From positions 107,379 through 171,378 of the forward strand of contig CAYPXZ010000002.1 in the NCBI GenBank assembly GCA_964414785.1: a stretch of DNA of 64,000 bases, written 5' to 3'. Shown here piece after piece: positions 7,793 to 16,753 of this stretch; the stretch's first letter is position 1; each line of letters begins with the position of its first letter. Made by a program: the position numbers and the translations under genes. Below the pieces are notes generated by a model. The model was not told where the DNA came from. It did no database searches and worked only from the letters and a program-made list of their open reading frames with translations. The DNA comes from Palsa-1447 sp964414785 (lineage in GTDB: Bacteria; Verrucomicrobiota; Verrucomicrobiia; Opitutales; Opitutaceae).

Positions 7793-9313
7793 ATGGGGTT
7801 CCCCCGAGTGATGCCTCCAGTGCCGCCAACCCTCCGGGCGTCCGCCGCCCTCCTCGTGCTTTGCGCCGTGGCGCGCCTTGGCGGCGCGCCCGACACCCCC
7901 GCCGTCCTCGTCTCCGTCTCCTGGGAGAAGACCCTCATCGTCTCAAGGACGACGCCCACCCTCCAGGTGGTCGTCAATCCGATGCTCCGCCCGGGATCGC
8001 CGATCCATGACGGCGCCTTGGCCGCCCTGAAGGCGATCCACGCGCGTTACGTCCGTTACGTGCCGTGGTTCCCCTACCCGAGGCTGGTCGTCCCGGAGCT
8101 CGAGCCGCCCTCAAGTGCGGGCACCTCGTGGGATTTCTCGCTGATCGACCCGATGACCACGGATTTCCTGGAAGCGACCCGCGGCGAGCCGACGGTCATG
8201 AACTTCAGCACCATCCCCGCGTGGATGTTCAGGACGGAGAGGCCGGTGGCGTACCCGGCGGACCCGAACGGTCTCGCCTGGGACTACGTCCAGGGCACCG
8301 AGCTCCGCGACCCTTCGTGCCGCGAGGTGGGCGACTACTTCGCCCGCATCGTCGAGTGGTACACGGCCGGGGGCTTCACCGACGAGAACGGCCGAAGGCA
8401 TTCGTCCGGCCTCCACTACGAGATCCCCATATGGGAGGTGCTCAACGAGGTCGACTTCGAGCACGCGACGACCCCAAGGCAGTACACGGAGCGCTATGAC
8501 GCGATCGTGGCGGCCGTCCACCGCGTGAGCCCCAAGACGCAGTTCATGGGCCTCGGGCTCGGGGCGCCCTCGGATGACGCGGACCTGGTCGAATACTTCC
8601 TCGACCCGTCGCACCACCGGCCGGGGACCCCGATCGACTACATCTCGTACCATTTCTACGCGACCCCGGCCGCCGCGGAGTCGCCCGACACCTGGCAGTT
8701 CACGTTCTTCGACCAGGCGGACCGGTTCCTCGCGACCGTGCGCTACATCGAGGCGATCCGCAAGCGGCTCTCGCCCGCCACCCGGACGGACACGAACGAG
8801 ATAGGCTCCATTCTCCCGGGCGACCCGGGATCTCTCACCGGGCCGCCGCCCTCGATACCCGACCGCTACTGGAACGCGGCCGGCGCGTCCTTCGCCTACG
8901 TCTTCGCGAACCTCGCACGGCAGGGCATCGACATCGTCGGCGAGTCCCAGCTCGTCGGCTACCCGAGCCAGTTTCCCACCGTGACCCTGGTCGACTGGAG
9001 GAACGGAAAGCCCAACGCGAGGTACTGGGTCCTTAAGCTCCTGGTCGACCACTTCCATCCCGGGGACCGGCTGGTCGAGACCAAGGCCGAGGGCGGCGAC
9101 GTGTTCGCGCAGGGGTTTGCGACGCCGTCCGGCAGGTCGCTCCTGCTGGTCAACAGGCGAAACACGCCGGAAACCGTGACGCTGCCTGCGCCCGGCGCCG
9201 TCCTGGAGACCGTCGACGGGGCGACCGGGGAGGACGCTCCCCGCTCGGAAACCCTGGGCTCGGCCACCGTCCGCCTCGCCCCGTTCGCGGTGGCCACGGC
9301 CTCGTGGCGCTAG
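7793..9313 (+). CDS. Secreted GH39-like clan GH-A glycoside hydrolase
   Basis: About 506 residues. An N-terminal signal peptide (TLRASAALLVLCAVARLGG) precedes a TIM barrel. The acid/base Glu is in IWEVLNEVDFEH (clan GH-A NE motif) and the candidate nucleophile Glu in TDTNEIG. YISYHFYATP and RYWVLKLLVDHF are typical of GH39/GH79-like hydrolases, and a short beta-domain follows (RSLLLVNRRNTPETVTL). The enzyme probably cleaves a xyloside, glucuronide or related exo-linked sugar outside the cytoplasm; the precise substrate cannot be assigned. ATG 7793 has GGAAGGG about 7 nt upstream, which decides the start over 7715 and 7811. Confidence 0.8.
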   Translation: MGFPRVMPPVPPTLRASAALLVLCAVARLGGAPDTPAVLVSVSWEKTLIVSRTTPTLQVVVNPMLRPGSPIHDGALAALKAIHARYVRYVPWFPYPRLVVPELEPPSSAGTSWDFSLIDPMTTDFLEATRGEPTVMNFSTIPAWMFRTERPVAYPADPNGLAWDYVQGTELRDPSCREVGDYFARIVEWYTAGGFTDENGRRHSSGLHYEIPIWEVLNEVDFEHATTPRQYTERYDAIVAAVHRVSPKTQFMGLGLGAPSDDADLVEYFLDPSHHRPGTPIDYISYHFYATPAAAESPDTWQFTFFDQADRFLATVRYIEAIRKRLSPATRTDTNEIGSILPGDPGSLTGPPPSIPDRYWNAAGASFAYVFANLARQGIDIVGESQLVGYPSQFPTVTLVDWRNGKPNARYWVLKLLVDHFHPGDRLVETKAEGGDVFAQGFATPSGRSLLLVNRRNTPETVTLPAPGAVLETVDGATGEDAPRSETLGSATVRLAPFAVATASWR

Positions 9314-9375
9314 GCGCCGGGGCGAACGGTCTCCCGGAAGTTGCCACGGGGGCACCTCCGCCCGAAAGTCGGGCC

Positions 9376-9849
9376 ATGGAAATACGCCCCGCAACCGCCC
9401 TCGACGTGCCGCTGATCCTCTCGTTCATCCAGGGGCTGGCGGAATTCGAGAAATTGTCGCACGAGGTCGAGGCGACCGTGGAGAAGCTCCGGGGGACCCT
9501 GTTCCCCGCAGACGGCCGGCCGGCCGCGGAATGCGTCCTCGCCTTCGACCAAGGGGAGCCCGCCGGCTTCGCGCTCTACTTCACGACCTACTCGACCTTC
9601 CTCGCGCGGCCCGGCCTCTACCTTGAGGACATCTTCGTCGTCCCGGAGCGCCGGGGCCGCGGGATCGGGCGCTCCCTGATGCTCCACCTCGCGCGCGTTG
9701 CCAACGAGCGCGGGTGCGGCCGGATGGAGTGGGCGGTCCTCGACTGGAACGAATCGGCAATACGGTTCTACGAGGCGCTCGGCGCGCGCCGCCTGGGGGA
9801 CTGGACGACGTGCCGCCTGGCCGGGGACGCCCTGGCCCGGTACGCCTAG
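9376..9849 (+). CDS. GNAT-family N-acetyltransferase (diamine acetyltransferase-like)
   Basis: A 157-residue single-domain GNAT. The acetyl-CoA binding motif A is visible as LEDIFVVPERRGRGIGRSLM, followed by CGRMEWAVLDWNESAIRFYEALGA, the typical motif B. The order IRPATALDVPLILSFIQGLAEFEKL at the N-terminus resembles the spermidine/spermine or thialysine acetyltransferase subgroup. It transfers acetyl from acetyl-CoA to an amine; the substrate is unproved. The start is the methionine immediately before the EIRPAT strand. Confidence 0.88.
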   Translation: MEIRPATALDVPLILSFIQGLAEFEKLSHEVEATVEKLRGTLFPADGRPAAECVLAFDQGEPAGFALYFTTYSTFLARPGLYLEDIFVVPERRGRGIGRSLMLHLARVANERGCGRMEWAVLDWNESAIRFYEALGARRLGDWTTCRLAGDALARYA

Positions 9850-9962
9850 ACGCTGCGGCCGCGAAAACGGCTCGCTGCCGGGCGCGGCGATGGTCTAGGC
9901 TGCCCCATTGGAACGACGGCCCGGCACACGCCGGGGCCGGTCCTGGAAACCGGCTCACCCCC

Positions 9963-11765
9963 ATGTCCGCGCGAACATCCCTCTTCCTCCTCTCCCTGGC
10001 CCTGGCCCTTCCCTTGGCGCCCGCCTCGGAAATCATGCCGCTGCCCTACAAGGTGGCGCCCGCCATCGCCGACGTGGTCGAGCCGCTGGAACCCTCGCAG
10101 GTGCAGGTCCAGGGCTGGCTCGGGGCGAGGATCGACGCCAACGTGCGGGGCCGCCTCGAGGTCGTCGACACCGTGCCGCTCCTCGCGGGCTACCTGAAGA
10201 GGCCCGGGGACCAGCCGTGGATTGGCGAGCACGTCGGAAAGTGGCTGCACGCGGCGACGCTGGCATGGGCCTACACGGGCGACGACGCGCTGCGGCGCAA
10301 GATTGACGGCGTCGCGGCCCAGCTCGTCTCCACGCAGGAGCCCGATGGCTACCTGGGAACCTACATCCCCTCCCAGCGCTTCGGCATTTATCCCGGGGCC
10401 GACTGGGACGTCTGGTGCCACAAGTACAACCTGATCGGCCTCCTCACCTACTACCGCTACACCGGCAACGAGCCCGCGCTCGCCGCGGCGCGCCGGATCG
10501 GGGACCTCCTGATAGCGACCTTCCCGAGGACCAAGAGCATCGTGGCCGCGGGGGACCATGTCGGCATGGCGGCGACAAGCGTCCTCGAACCGATCGTCAC
10601 CCTCTACCGGGTCACCGGCGACGAGCGGTACCTGGCTTTCGCCCGCTACATCGTCGGCGCCTACGACGACCCGGACGGCCCGGCGGTCGTTCGGACACTC
10701 CTCACGGTCAAGCAGGTGAGCCGGACCGCCAACGGAAAGGCCTACGAGATGCTCTCGAACCTGGTCGGCCTGTGCGAGCTCGCCCGCGTCACGGGTGACC
10801 GCCAGCTCCTCGCGGCGGTCACCAACGCCTGGAAGGACATCATCCAGAACAGGCTCTACATCACGGGGACCTCCAGCATCCACGAGCTCTTCGGCGGGGA
10901 CCACGAGCTCCCCAACGGCGAGGACGCCCACCTGGGCGAGACCTGCGTCACGACGACCTGGATCCAGCTCAACCTGCAGCTCCTGCGCCTGACGGGCAAC
11001 CCGGCCTGCGCCGACGAGATCGAGCGCTCCCTCTACAACCACCTGACCGCGGCCCAGAACCCGCGCGGGGACGACTGGTGCTACTACACCGCCCTCGAGG
11101 GGATGAAGCACTACGACAAGGGCATCACCTGCTGCCACTCGAGCGGCCCGCGCGCCCTCGCCCTCGCGCCCGAGGCCGCGTACCTGCGGTCGGGTGACAC
11201 GCTCTACGTGAGCACGTTTGAAACCTCCCGCGCCCGGTTCCAGGTCGGGGGAAGCGCAGTTGAGATCGAGCAGCAGGGCGGATTCCCGACAGAGGGACAC
11301 TCCACCCTCATTGTCCACGCGGCCGCTCCCGCCCTCTTCTCCATCAAGGTGCGGGTCCCCTCGTGGGCTGCCCCCCTCACGGTGGGCGGGGTGTCCTGCG
11401 ACGGCGGGTGGGCCACGCTGCCCGCGCGGACCTGGCGCGAGGGGGACAGGGTGGACGTGTCCTATTCGCTCACGGGCCGCGTCATCAAGGGGGACTACAC
11501 GAACTACGCGCGCGCGGCGCTGGCCTGGGGCCCGTTCGTCCTGGCCGCGGATTCCGCGGGGAACCCGCAGGTCGACTCGGTGCAGGCGCTGAGGCTTTCC
11601 GGGAGTCCCGAGCCGGTGCTCCTGGGTGCGGGCGAAGGCCTTCATTTCCGGACCCGTGTCAGGGGGGAATGGGACAACGCCCCGCGCGACCTGACGCTGG
11701 TCCCCTTTGCGGACGCCGGGGCGACCGGCGGCGAGTACCGCGTCTGGCTTCGCGCCGGACTCTAG
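9963..11765 (+). CDS. GH127/GH146 (DUF1680) beta-L-arabinofuranosidase-like enzyme, secreted
   Basis: A 600-residue protein with a signal peptide (SLFLLSLALALPLAPAS) and an (alpha/alpha)6 barrel followed by beta-sandwich domains. The zinc-cysteine active site of the family is intact: HLGETCVTTTW supplies the Glu and the first Cys, and GITCCHSSG supplies the Cys pair that includes the thiolate nucleophile. LVSTQEPDGYLGTYIPSQR and VKQVSRTANGKAYEMLSN are diagnostic of DUF1680. Known members release L-arabinofuranose from arabinan, extensin glycans or arabinogalactan. The neighbouring LtnD-like dehydrogenase follows after 9 nt and could process a sugar acid. Confidence 0.9.
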   Translation: MSARTSLFLLSLALALPLAPASEIMPLPYKVAPAIADVVEPLEPSQVQVQGWLGARIDANVRGRLEVVDTVPLLAGYLKRPGDQPWIGEHVGKWLHAATLAWAYTGDDALRRKIDGVAAQLVSTQEPDGYLGTYIPSQRFGIYPGADWDVWCHKYNLIGLLTYYRYTGNEPALAAARRIGDLLIATFPRTKSIVAAGDHVGMAATSVLEPIVTLYRVTGDERYLAFARYIVGAYDDPDGPAVVRTLLTVKQVSRTANGKAYEMLSNLVGLCELARVTGDRQLLAAVTNAWKDIIQNRLYITGTSSIHELFGGDHELPNGEDAHLGETCVTTTWIQLNLQLLRLTGNPACADEIERSLYNHLTAAQNPRGDDWCYYTALEGMKHYDKGITCCHSSGPRALALAPEAAYLRSGDTLYVSTFETSRARFQVGGSAVEIEQQGGFPTEGHSTLIVHAAAPALFSIKVRVPSWAAPLTVGGVSCDGGWATLPARTWREGDRVDVSYSLTGRVIKGDYTNYARAALAWGPFVLAADSAGNPQVDSVQALRLSGSPEPVLLGAGEGLHFRTRVRGEWDNAPRDLTLVPFADAGATGGEYRVWLRAGL

Positions 11766-11774
11766 GAGGGCGCC

Positions 11775-12695
11775 ATGGCATCCGCTCCCAGGCCCCGCGT
11801 CGGCGTGATAGGCCTCGGGGCGATGGGGCTCGGCGTCGCACGCTCGCTCCTCAGGGCGGGCTTCGAGACCCTCGGCTGCGACGTGCGCCCCGAGTCCCGG
11901 GAGGCCCTCGAGCGGGAGGGTGGCATCGGCTGCCCCGGGCCCGCGGCCCTGGGTTCGCGCTGTGAAATCCTGATCGTCCTGGTCGTCAACCAGGCCCAGA
12001 CCGACGAGGTCCTCTTTGGAGCGTCGGGCGCCGCGCTCACGCTGCCCCGGGGAAGCGTCGTCATGGCCTGCTCGACCGTCTCCCCCTCCTTTGCCGCGGC
12101 GCTCGGCCACAGGCTTTCCGAGCGCGGCATCCTCATGCTCGACTCGCCGGTGTCCGGCGGAGCGGCGAAGGCCGCGGCCGGCAAGATGACGATGATGACC
12201 TCGGGGCCCGCCGAGGCCTATGCCCCCTGCGAGGAGGTGCTCGGGGCGATTGCGGGCCACGTCTACAGGCTCGGCGCGGCGCACGGCCTCGGCTCCCAGG
12301 TGAAGGTCATCAACCAGCTGCTGGCCGGCGTGCACATCGCCGCCATGGCGGAGGCCCTCGCGCTCGGGATCCGCCAGGGCACGGACCTAAGGGCCCTCTA
12401 CGACGTCATCACCCACAGCGCCGGCAATTCCTGGATGTTCGAGAACCGCGCGCCGCACGTGCTCGACGGCGACTACACCTCGCTCTCGGCGGTGGACATC
12501 TTCGTCAAGGACCTGGGCATCGTCATGGACGCCGCCCGGGAGGCCAAGCTTCCCCTCTCCCTGTCGGCGACCGCGCACCAGATGTTCATCGCCGCGGCTG
12601 CGGCGGGGCACGGCCGGGAGGACGACTCCGCGGTCATCAAGATCTTCCCCGGCCTGGATCTGCCGAAGGCGCGGAGGGAACCGGGGCCGGACTAG
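11775..12695 (+). CDS. 3-hydroxyisobutyrate dehydrogenase-family oxidoreductase (L-threonate dehydrogenase-like)
   Basis: A 306-residue beta-hydroxyacid dehydrogenase. The N-terminal Rossmann motif is GVIGLGAMGLGVARSLL. The substrate-binding signature is DSPVSGGAAKAAAGKMTMM. The catalytic Lys and the Asn lie in QVKVINQLLAGVHIAAMAEAL. The DSPVSGG-x-A-K-A segment and the VKVINQLLAG helix fit the LtnD (2-hydroxy acid / L-threonate) branch better than MmsB. It oxidises a 2- or 3-hydroxy acid with NAD(P). Start ATG 11775 has AGGAGGG just upstream, only 9 nt after the GH127 stop, so the two are co-transcribed. Confidence 0.85.
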   Translation: MASAPRPRVGVIGLGAMGLGVARSLLRAGFETLGCDVRPESREALEREGGIGCPGPAALGSRCEILIVLVVNQAQTDEVLFGASGAALTLPRGSVVMACSTVSPSFAAALGHRLSERGILMLDSPVSGGAAKAAAGKMTMMTSGPAEAYAPCEEVLGAIAGHVYRLGAAHGLGSQVKVINQLLAGVHIAAMAEALALGIRQGTDLRALYDVITHSAGNSWMFENRAPHVLDGDYTSLSAVDIFVKDLGIVMDAAREAKLPLSLSATAHQMFIAAAAAGHGREDDSAVIKIFPGLDLPKARREPGPD

Positions 12696-12722
12696 GGGCC
12701 GCGCGGGTTCGCGATTCCCGGG

Positions 12723-14363
12723 TCAGGCCGGGATCATCCAGGCCAGGTAGAACGCCTGGAGATAGACGATGACGCAGATGACGGACAGGAGCGCGAGCGA
12801 GTGACGGATGGCGAAGCGGAAGAGCGACCCCTCCTGCCCCACCATCCCGGTCGCGGCGCAGGCGACGGCGAGGGACTGCGGCGAGATCATCTTCCCCATG
12901 ACTCCCCCGCTCGTGTTCGCGGCCGTCGTCAGGAGGGGATTGATCCCGAGCCGCTCGGCCGCGGTCTTCTGCAGTCCCCCGAAGAGCACGTTGCTCGAGG
13001 TGTCCGAGCCGGTCAGGAAGACGCCGACCCAACCGAGCACCGGCGAGATGAGTGGGAAGAGGCGTCCGGCCCGCGTCGCAAAGATGCCAAGGCAGCTCGT
13101 CATGCCCGAGGCGTTCATGACATAGGCGAGCGCGAGCACCGACCCGATCGTCACGGCGGGGTAGCGCATGTCGTAGAGCGTCCGCCTGAAGATCCGCGCG
13201 ACATCGCCAAGGCCGAGGCCGCAGACCCACGCCGAGAGGACCGCGGCCACGAGGACGGCCGAACCCCCGCTCGCCAGGTAGTCGACCTTGTACTTCGCCG
13301 CCACGAGGACCGGGGCTGCGGCGCCCGGCAGCGGCGGCTTGGCTATCGCACCGTCGAGGCCCGGCACGGGGACAAGGAACGTGGCGCTGTTGAGCACGGC
13401 CTTCACCGGGGGAAGCCCCCACAGCAGGACGATCGCCGTGAGCGCAAGGTAGGGGGTCCAGGCCCGGGCCACCTGGCGCGGGGTGTAGGCATGCGTCTCG
13501 GCCGGGGCCCCCCGCTCGTGTTCAAACCGGTAGATTTCCCTCGGCCGCCACACCTTGAGAAGGACAAGGAGCGCGGCCAGGGCCGCGAGGGAGGACAGCA
13601 GGTCCGGGAGATAGGGCCCCAGGTAATTGGAGGCCGCAAACTGGCAGACGGCGAAGGCGGCCCCGCAGGCGACAATGGCCGGGAGTATCTCAAGCGCGCG
13701 CCGCAGGCCCACCATGATGAGCACCATGTAGAGGGGGACGACGAGGGAGACAAAGGGCAGCTGGCGCCCCACCATCGCCGAGAGCTTGAACAGGCCCGCG
13801 TCGTTCAAGCCGGCCGCCCCCGCCATGGCGACGATCGGTATGCCGATCGTCCCGAAGGCGACCGGCGCCGTGTTGGCCACGAGGCAGAGCCCGGCGGCCT
13901 CAAGCGGCAGGAAACCGAGGCCCACGAGCATCGAGCCGGCGATCGCCACCGGGGCTCCGAAGCCCGCGGCGCCCTCGATGAACGCGCCGAAGCAGAATGC
14001 GATCACGAGCGCCTGCAGGCGGCGGTCGGGCGTGATGCCCGCGATCGAGGCGCGGATGATCTCGAACTGCCCCCCCTGGACCGTGATCCGGTAGAGGAGG
14101 AGCGATGCAAAAACGATGAAGAAGACCGGGAAGAGCCCGAATGCGGCCCCCTGCGCCGCGGCCAGGGCCGCAAGCCTCGCCGGCATGCCCCAGGCTGCGA
14201 CCGCGATCAGGAGCGCGGAGGCGAGTGCGAGGACCGCCGCCGCGTGCGCCTTGAGGCGGAACCCGGCGAGGCACGCAAAGATGACCGCAAGCGGGATCGC
14301 CGCCACGAGCGTCGAGGCCCCCGCGCTGCCTCCTATCGGGGTGTAGGTCTGGATCCAGGGCAT
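12723..14363 (-). CDS. lldP: L-lactate permease, LctP family
   Basis: A 546-residue membrane protein with about 12-14 transmembrane helices. Family signatures are MPWIQTYTPIGGSAGAS at the N-terminus, CFGAFIEGAAGFGAPVAIA, LVANTAPVAFGTIGIPI, LGWVGVFLTGSDTSSNVLFG and TTAANTSGGVMGKMISPQSLAVA, all diagnostic of LctP. It imports L-lactate or glycolate with protons across the inner membrane. It converges on the LtnD-like gene with 27 bp between them, so hydroxyacid uptake and oxidation sit side by side, although no lactate dehydrogenase is in the window. Confidence 0.95.
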   Translation of the reverse strand: MPWIQTYTPIGGSAGASTLVAAIPLAVIFACLAGFRLKAHAAAVLALASALLIAVAAWGMPARLAALAAAQGAAFGLFPVFFIVFASLLLYRITVQGGQFEIIRASIAGITPDRRLQALVIAFCFGAFIEGAAGFGAPVAIAGSMLVGLGFLPLEAAGLCLVANTAPVAFGTIGIPIVAMAGAAGLNDAGLFKLSAMVGRQLPFVSLVVPLYMVLIMVGLRRALEILPAIVACGAAFAVCQFAASNYLGPYLPDLLSSLAALAALLVLLKVWRPREIYRFEHERGAPAETHAYTPRQVARAWTPYLALTAIVLLWGLPPVKAVLNSATFLVPVPGLDGAIAKPPLPGAAAPVLVAAKYKVDYLASGGSAVLVAAVLSAWVCGLGLGDVARIFRRTLYDMRYPAVTIGSVLALAYVMNASGMTSCLGIFATRAGRLFPLISPVLGWVGVFLTGSDTSSNVLFGGLQKTAAERLGINPLLTTAANTSGGVMGKMISPQSLAVACAATGMVGQEGSLFRFAIRHSLALLSVICVIVYLQAFYLAWMIPA

Positions 14364-14536
14364 GGGCAGGGGCGGTCGATGGGGTCCGAGCAGGCGCCGC
14401 GTCGCGGCCGCCTTGGTTGCGGCGGATCATGCGTGGCCCGACCCCCGAATCAACAGTTTCCCCGCCCGGCTTGCATAACGGCACGCGGTGGATAACCCGG
14501 TGTGGGTCCGACCCGCGCAGTCCGCCCCCAAACCCC

Positions 14537-16747
14537 ATGCCCGACCTCACGCGACGCACGTTCATCAAGGCCTCGGCCGCGGCCGGCGCGACCGCAGCCC
14601 TGGGAGCCGCGGCGCTGCGGCCCGCCCAGGCCGCGGAAGCCCCCGAGGCCCCGCCGCCCTCCCCCTCGTGGACGGACAAGCCCATGCGGTGGGCCCAGCT
14701 GACGCTCGTCGAGAACGACCCGGGCTCGTTCGACCCCGCGTTCTGGCTCGATTATTTCCGGCGCACCCGGTCCGACGCCGTGTGCCTGAGCGCGGGAGGC
14801 TGCGTCGCCTACTACCCCACGAGCGTCCCGTTCCACCACCGGAGCGCCTGGCTCGGCGAAAGCGACCCCTTCGGGGAGCTCGTGAAGGGCAGCCGCGAGC
14901 TCGGCATGGTCGTCATCGCGCGCACGGACCCCCACGCGACCTATGACGATGTCCAGGCGGCCCATCCCGACTGGATCGCCGTGGGGCCCGACGGGAAGCA
15001 AAGGAGGCACTGGGCCTCGCCGGAGATGTGGCTCACCTGCGCGCTCGGCCCCTACAACTTCGAATTCATGACGCAGGTGAAGCGGGAGATCATGTCGCGC
15101 TACAGGGTCGACGGCATCTTCATCAACCGCTGGGACGGATCCGGGACGTGCTACTGCGAGCACTGCCGGGCCAACTTCAGGGCCGCGTGCGGGCGCGACC
15201 TGCCGCCGACGGACAGCCCGCTGGAGCCCGCCCACCGCGACTACGTCGTGTGGCGCCAGGACCGCCTCTTCAGCCTGTGGCGCCTCTGGGATGCCGAGGT
15301 GAGGAAGATCAACCCCGACTCGTGCGTGATCCCGAACACCGGCGGCGGAGCCGGGAGCCCGCTCGACATGAAGCGGATCGGCGGGATCGCGCCGACCCTC
15401 ATGGCGGACCGCCAGTCGCGCCACGGCGTCGTCCCGCCGTGGGCCAACGGCAAGAACGGGAAGGAATTCCGCGCCGCGATGGGGACGAAGCCGATCGTCG
15501 GCATCTTCTCGGTCGGTCTCGACGACGAGCACCGCTGGAAGGACTCCGTACAGTCCCCCGGCGAGATCCGCCTCTGGGTGGCCGACGGGATCGCCAACGG
15601 CCTTAGGCCGTGGTTCACGAAGTTTGGCGGCGTCATCTACGACCCGCGCTGGCTGAAGCCGGTCGAGGACATCTACGCCTGGTGCCACGGCGCGGAAAGG
15701 TACCTGCGCAACGAGCGCCCGCTCGCCCGGGTGGCGCTGGTCTACTCGCAGCAGACGGCGTGGTTCCATTCGGGCAAGTCGGGACCGCCCGACGCCCTCG
15801 AGGGCGCCGCGCTCGGCTGGTACCAGGCCCTTATCGAGGCCCGCATCCCGTTCGAGATGGTGCACGACCGGCTGCTCGAGCCGGAACGGCTGGCCCCCTA
15901 CAGGACGCTCATCCTCCCCGACATCGCCGCTCTCTCGGAGGCCCAGTGCGGGCAGCTCCGCAAGTTCGTGGCGCGCGGCGGCGGCCTCGTGGCGACGTCG
16001 CAGACCTCGCTCTTCGACGAATGGGGGGGGCGCCGCGCGGACTTCGGGCTCGGCGACCTCTTCGGTGCGATGTGGCGGGGCTCGGTCGAGGGCCCGATGA
16101 AGAACGCCTACGTCCGGCTGGAGCACGGTGTCGCCCCGGGCCACCCGCTCTTCCGGGGGCTCGGGGACGCGCCGAGGATCATCAACGGCGTCTGGCGGGT
16201 CGACGCGGCGCCGAAGGAACCGGGCCCGGCGCTCATGACCCTCATCCCCTCGTACCCGGACCTGCCGATGGAGAAGGTCTTCCCCCGCAGGGCCGCGACC
16301 GACGTCCCCCAGGTCTTCCTGCGCGAGGCGCCCGGGGCGGGCCGCGTCGCCTACTTCCCCTGGGACATCGACCGGACGTACTGGGAGGTGCTGGCCCCCG
16401 ACCACGGCACCCTCATGCGAAACGCCGTCGAGTGGGCGACCAACGAGCCCGCAGCCCTGACCGTGGAAGGCCCGGGGGTCCTCGACGTGACCCTCTGGCG
16501 CCAGAGGGATTCCGTGACCGTGCACCTGGTCAACCTGACGAACCCGATGATGATGAAGGGGCCCGTCCGCGAACTTGAGCCCGTGGGGGCGCAGCGGGTC
16601 CGGCTGCGCCTGCCCGAAGGGCTCAAGGCGCGGCGCCTGCAGCTGCTCGTCGCGGGCAAGGCGCCGGACTTCGTCCAGTCCGGCGGCTCGCTCGAGGTCG
16701 TCGTCCCGTCAATCCTGGCCCACGAGGTGATCGCGGTAGACGTGTGA
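14537..16747 (+). CDS. Tat-exported GHL6-like TIM-barrel glycoside hydrolase with GATase-like trimerisation domain
   Basis: A 736-residue protein. Residues 1-33 are a twin-arginine signal (LTRRTFIKASAAAG, then A-rich). A TIM barrel follows, with the catalytic-region motif DGIFINRWDGSGTCYCEHC typical of the hypothetical glycosyl hydrolase 6 (GHL6) group. At about 400-560 is a beta-galactosidase-trimerisation, class I amidotransferase-like domain (VALVYSQQTAWF, TLILPDIAALSEAQ, FVARGGGLVATSQTSL). A C-terminal beta-domain ends the protein. Two Cys pairs in CYCEHC may bind metal. Tat export suggests folding with a cofactor in the cytoplasm. The activity is unproved. It converges with the GH97 gene, 6 bp apart. 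Confidence 0.8.
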   Translation: MPDLTRRTFIKASAAAGATAALGAAALRPAQAAEAPEAPPPSPSWTDKPMRWAQLTLVENDPGSFDPAFWLDYFRRTRSDAVCLSAGGCVAYYPTSVPFHHRSAWLGESDPFGELVKGSRELGMVVIARTDPHATYDDVQAAHPDWIAVGPDGKQRRHWASPEMWLTCALGPYNFEFMTQVKREIMSRYRVDGIFINRWDGSGTCYCEHCRANFRAACGRDLPPTDSPLEPAHRDYVVWRQDRLFSLWRLWDAEVRKINPDSCVIPNTGGGAGSPLDMKRIGGIAPTLMADRQSRHGVVPPWANGKNGKEFRAAMGTKPIVGIFSVGLDDEHRWKDSVQSPGEIRLWVADGIANGLRPWFTKFGGVIYDPRWLKPVEDIYAWCHGAERYLRNERPLARVALVYSQQTAWFHSGKSGPPDALEGAALGWYQALIEARIPFEMVHDRLLEPERLAPYRTLILPDIAALSEAQCGQLRKFVARGGGLVATSQTSLFDEWGGRRADFGLGDLFGAMWRGSVEGPMKNAYVRLEHGVAPGHPLFRGLGDAPRIINGVWRVDAAPKEPGPALMTLIPSYPDLPMEKVFPRRAATDVPQVFLREAPGAGRVAYFPWDIDRTYWEVLAPDHGTLMRNAVEWATNEPAALTVEGPGVLDVTLWRQRDSVTVHLVNLTNPMMMKGPVRELEPVGAQRVRLRLPEGLKARRLQLLVAGKAPDFVQSGGSLEVVVPSILAHEVIAVDV

Positions 16748-16753
16748 CGGGGC

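Noticed and set aside
9846..12335. Very long minus-strand open frame (829 codons)
   Set aside because: It is antisense to GH127 and the LtnD-like gene, which carry full family motifs. High G+C suppresses stops in shadow frames, and the translation is Arg/Gly/Val-rich with no motif.
12801..14495. Plus-strand open frame opposite the lactate permease
   Set aside because: Charged, Arg/Gly/Glu-rich shadow; the permease frame has diagnostic motifs.
14450..16525. Minus-strand open frame opposite the GHL6-like gene
   Set aside because: Shadow with no recognisable fold.
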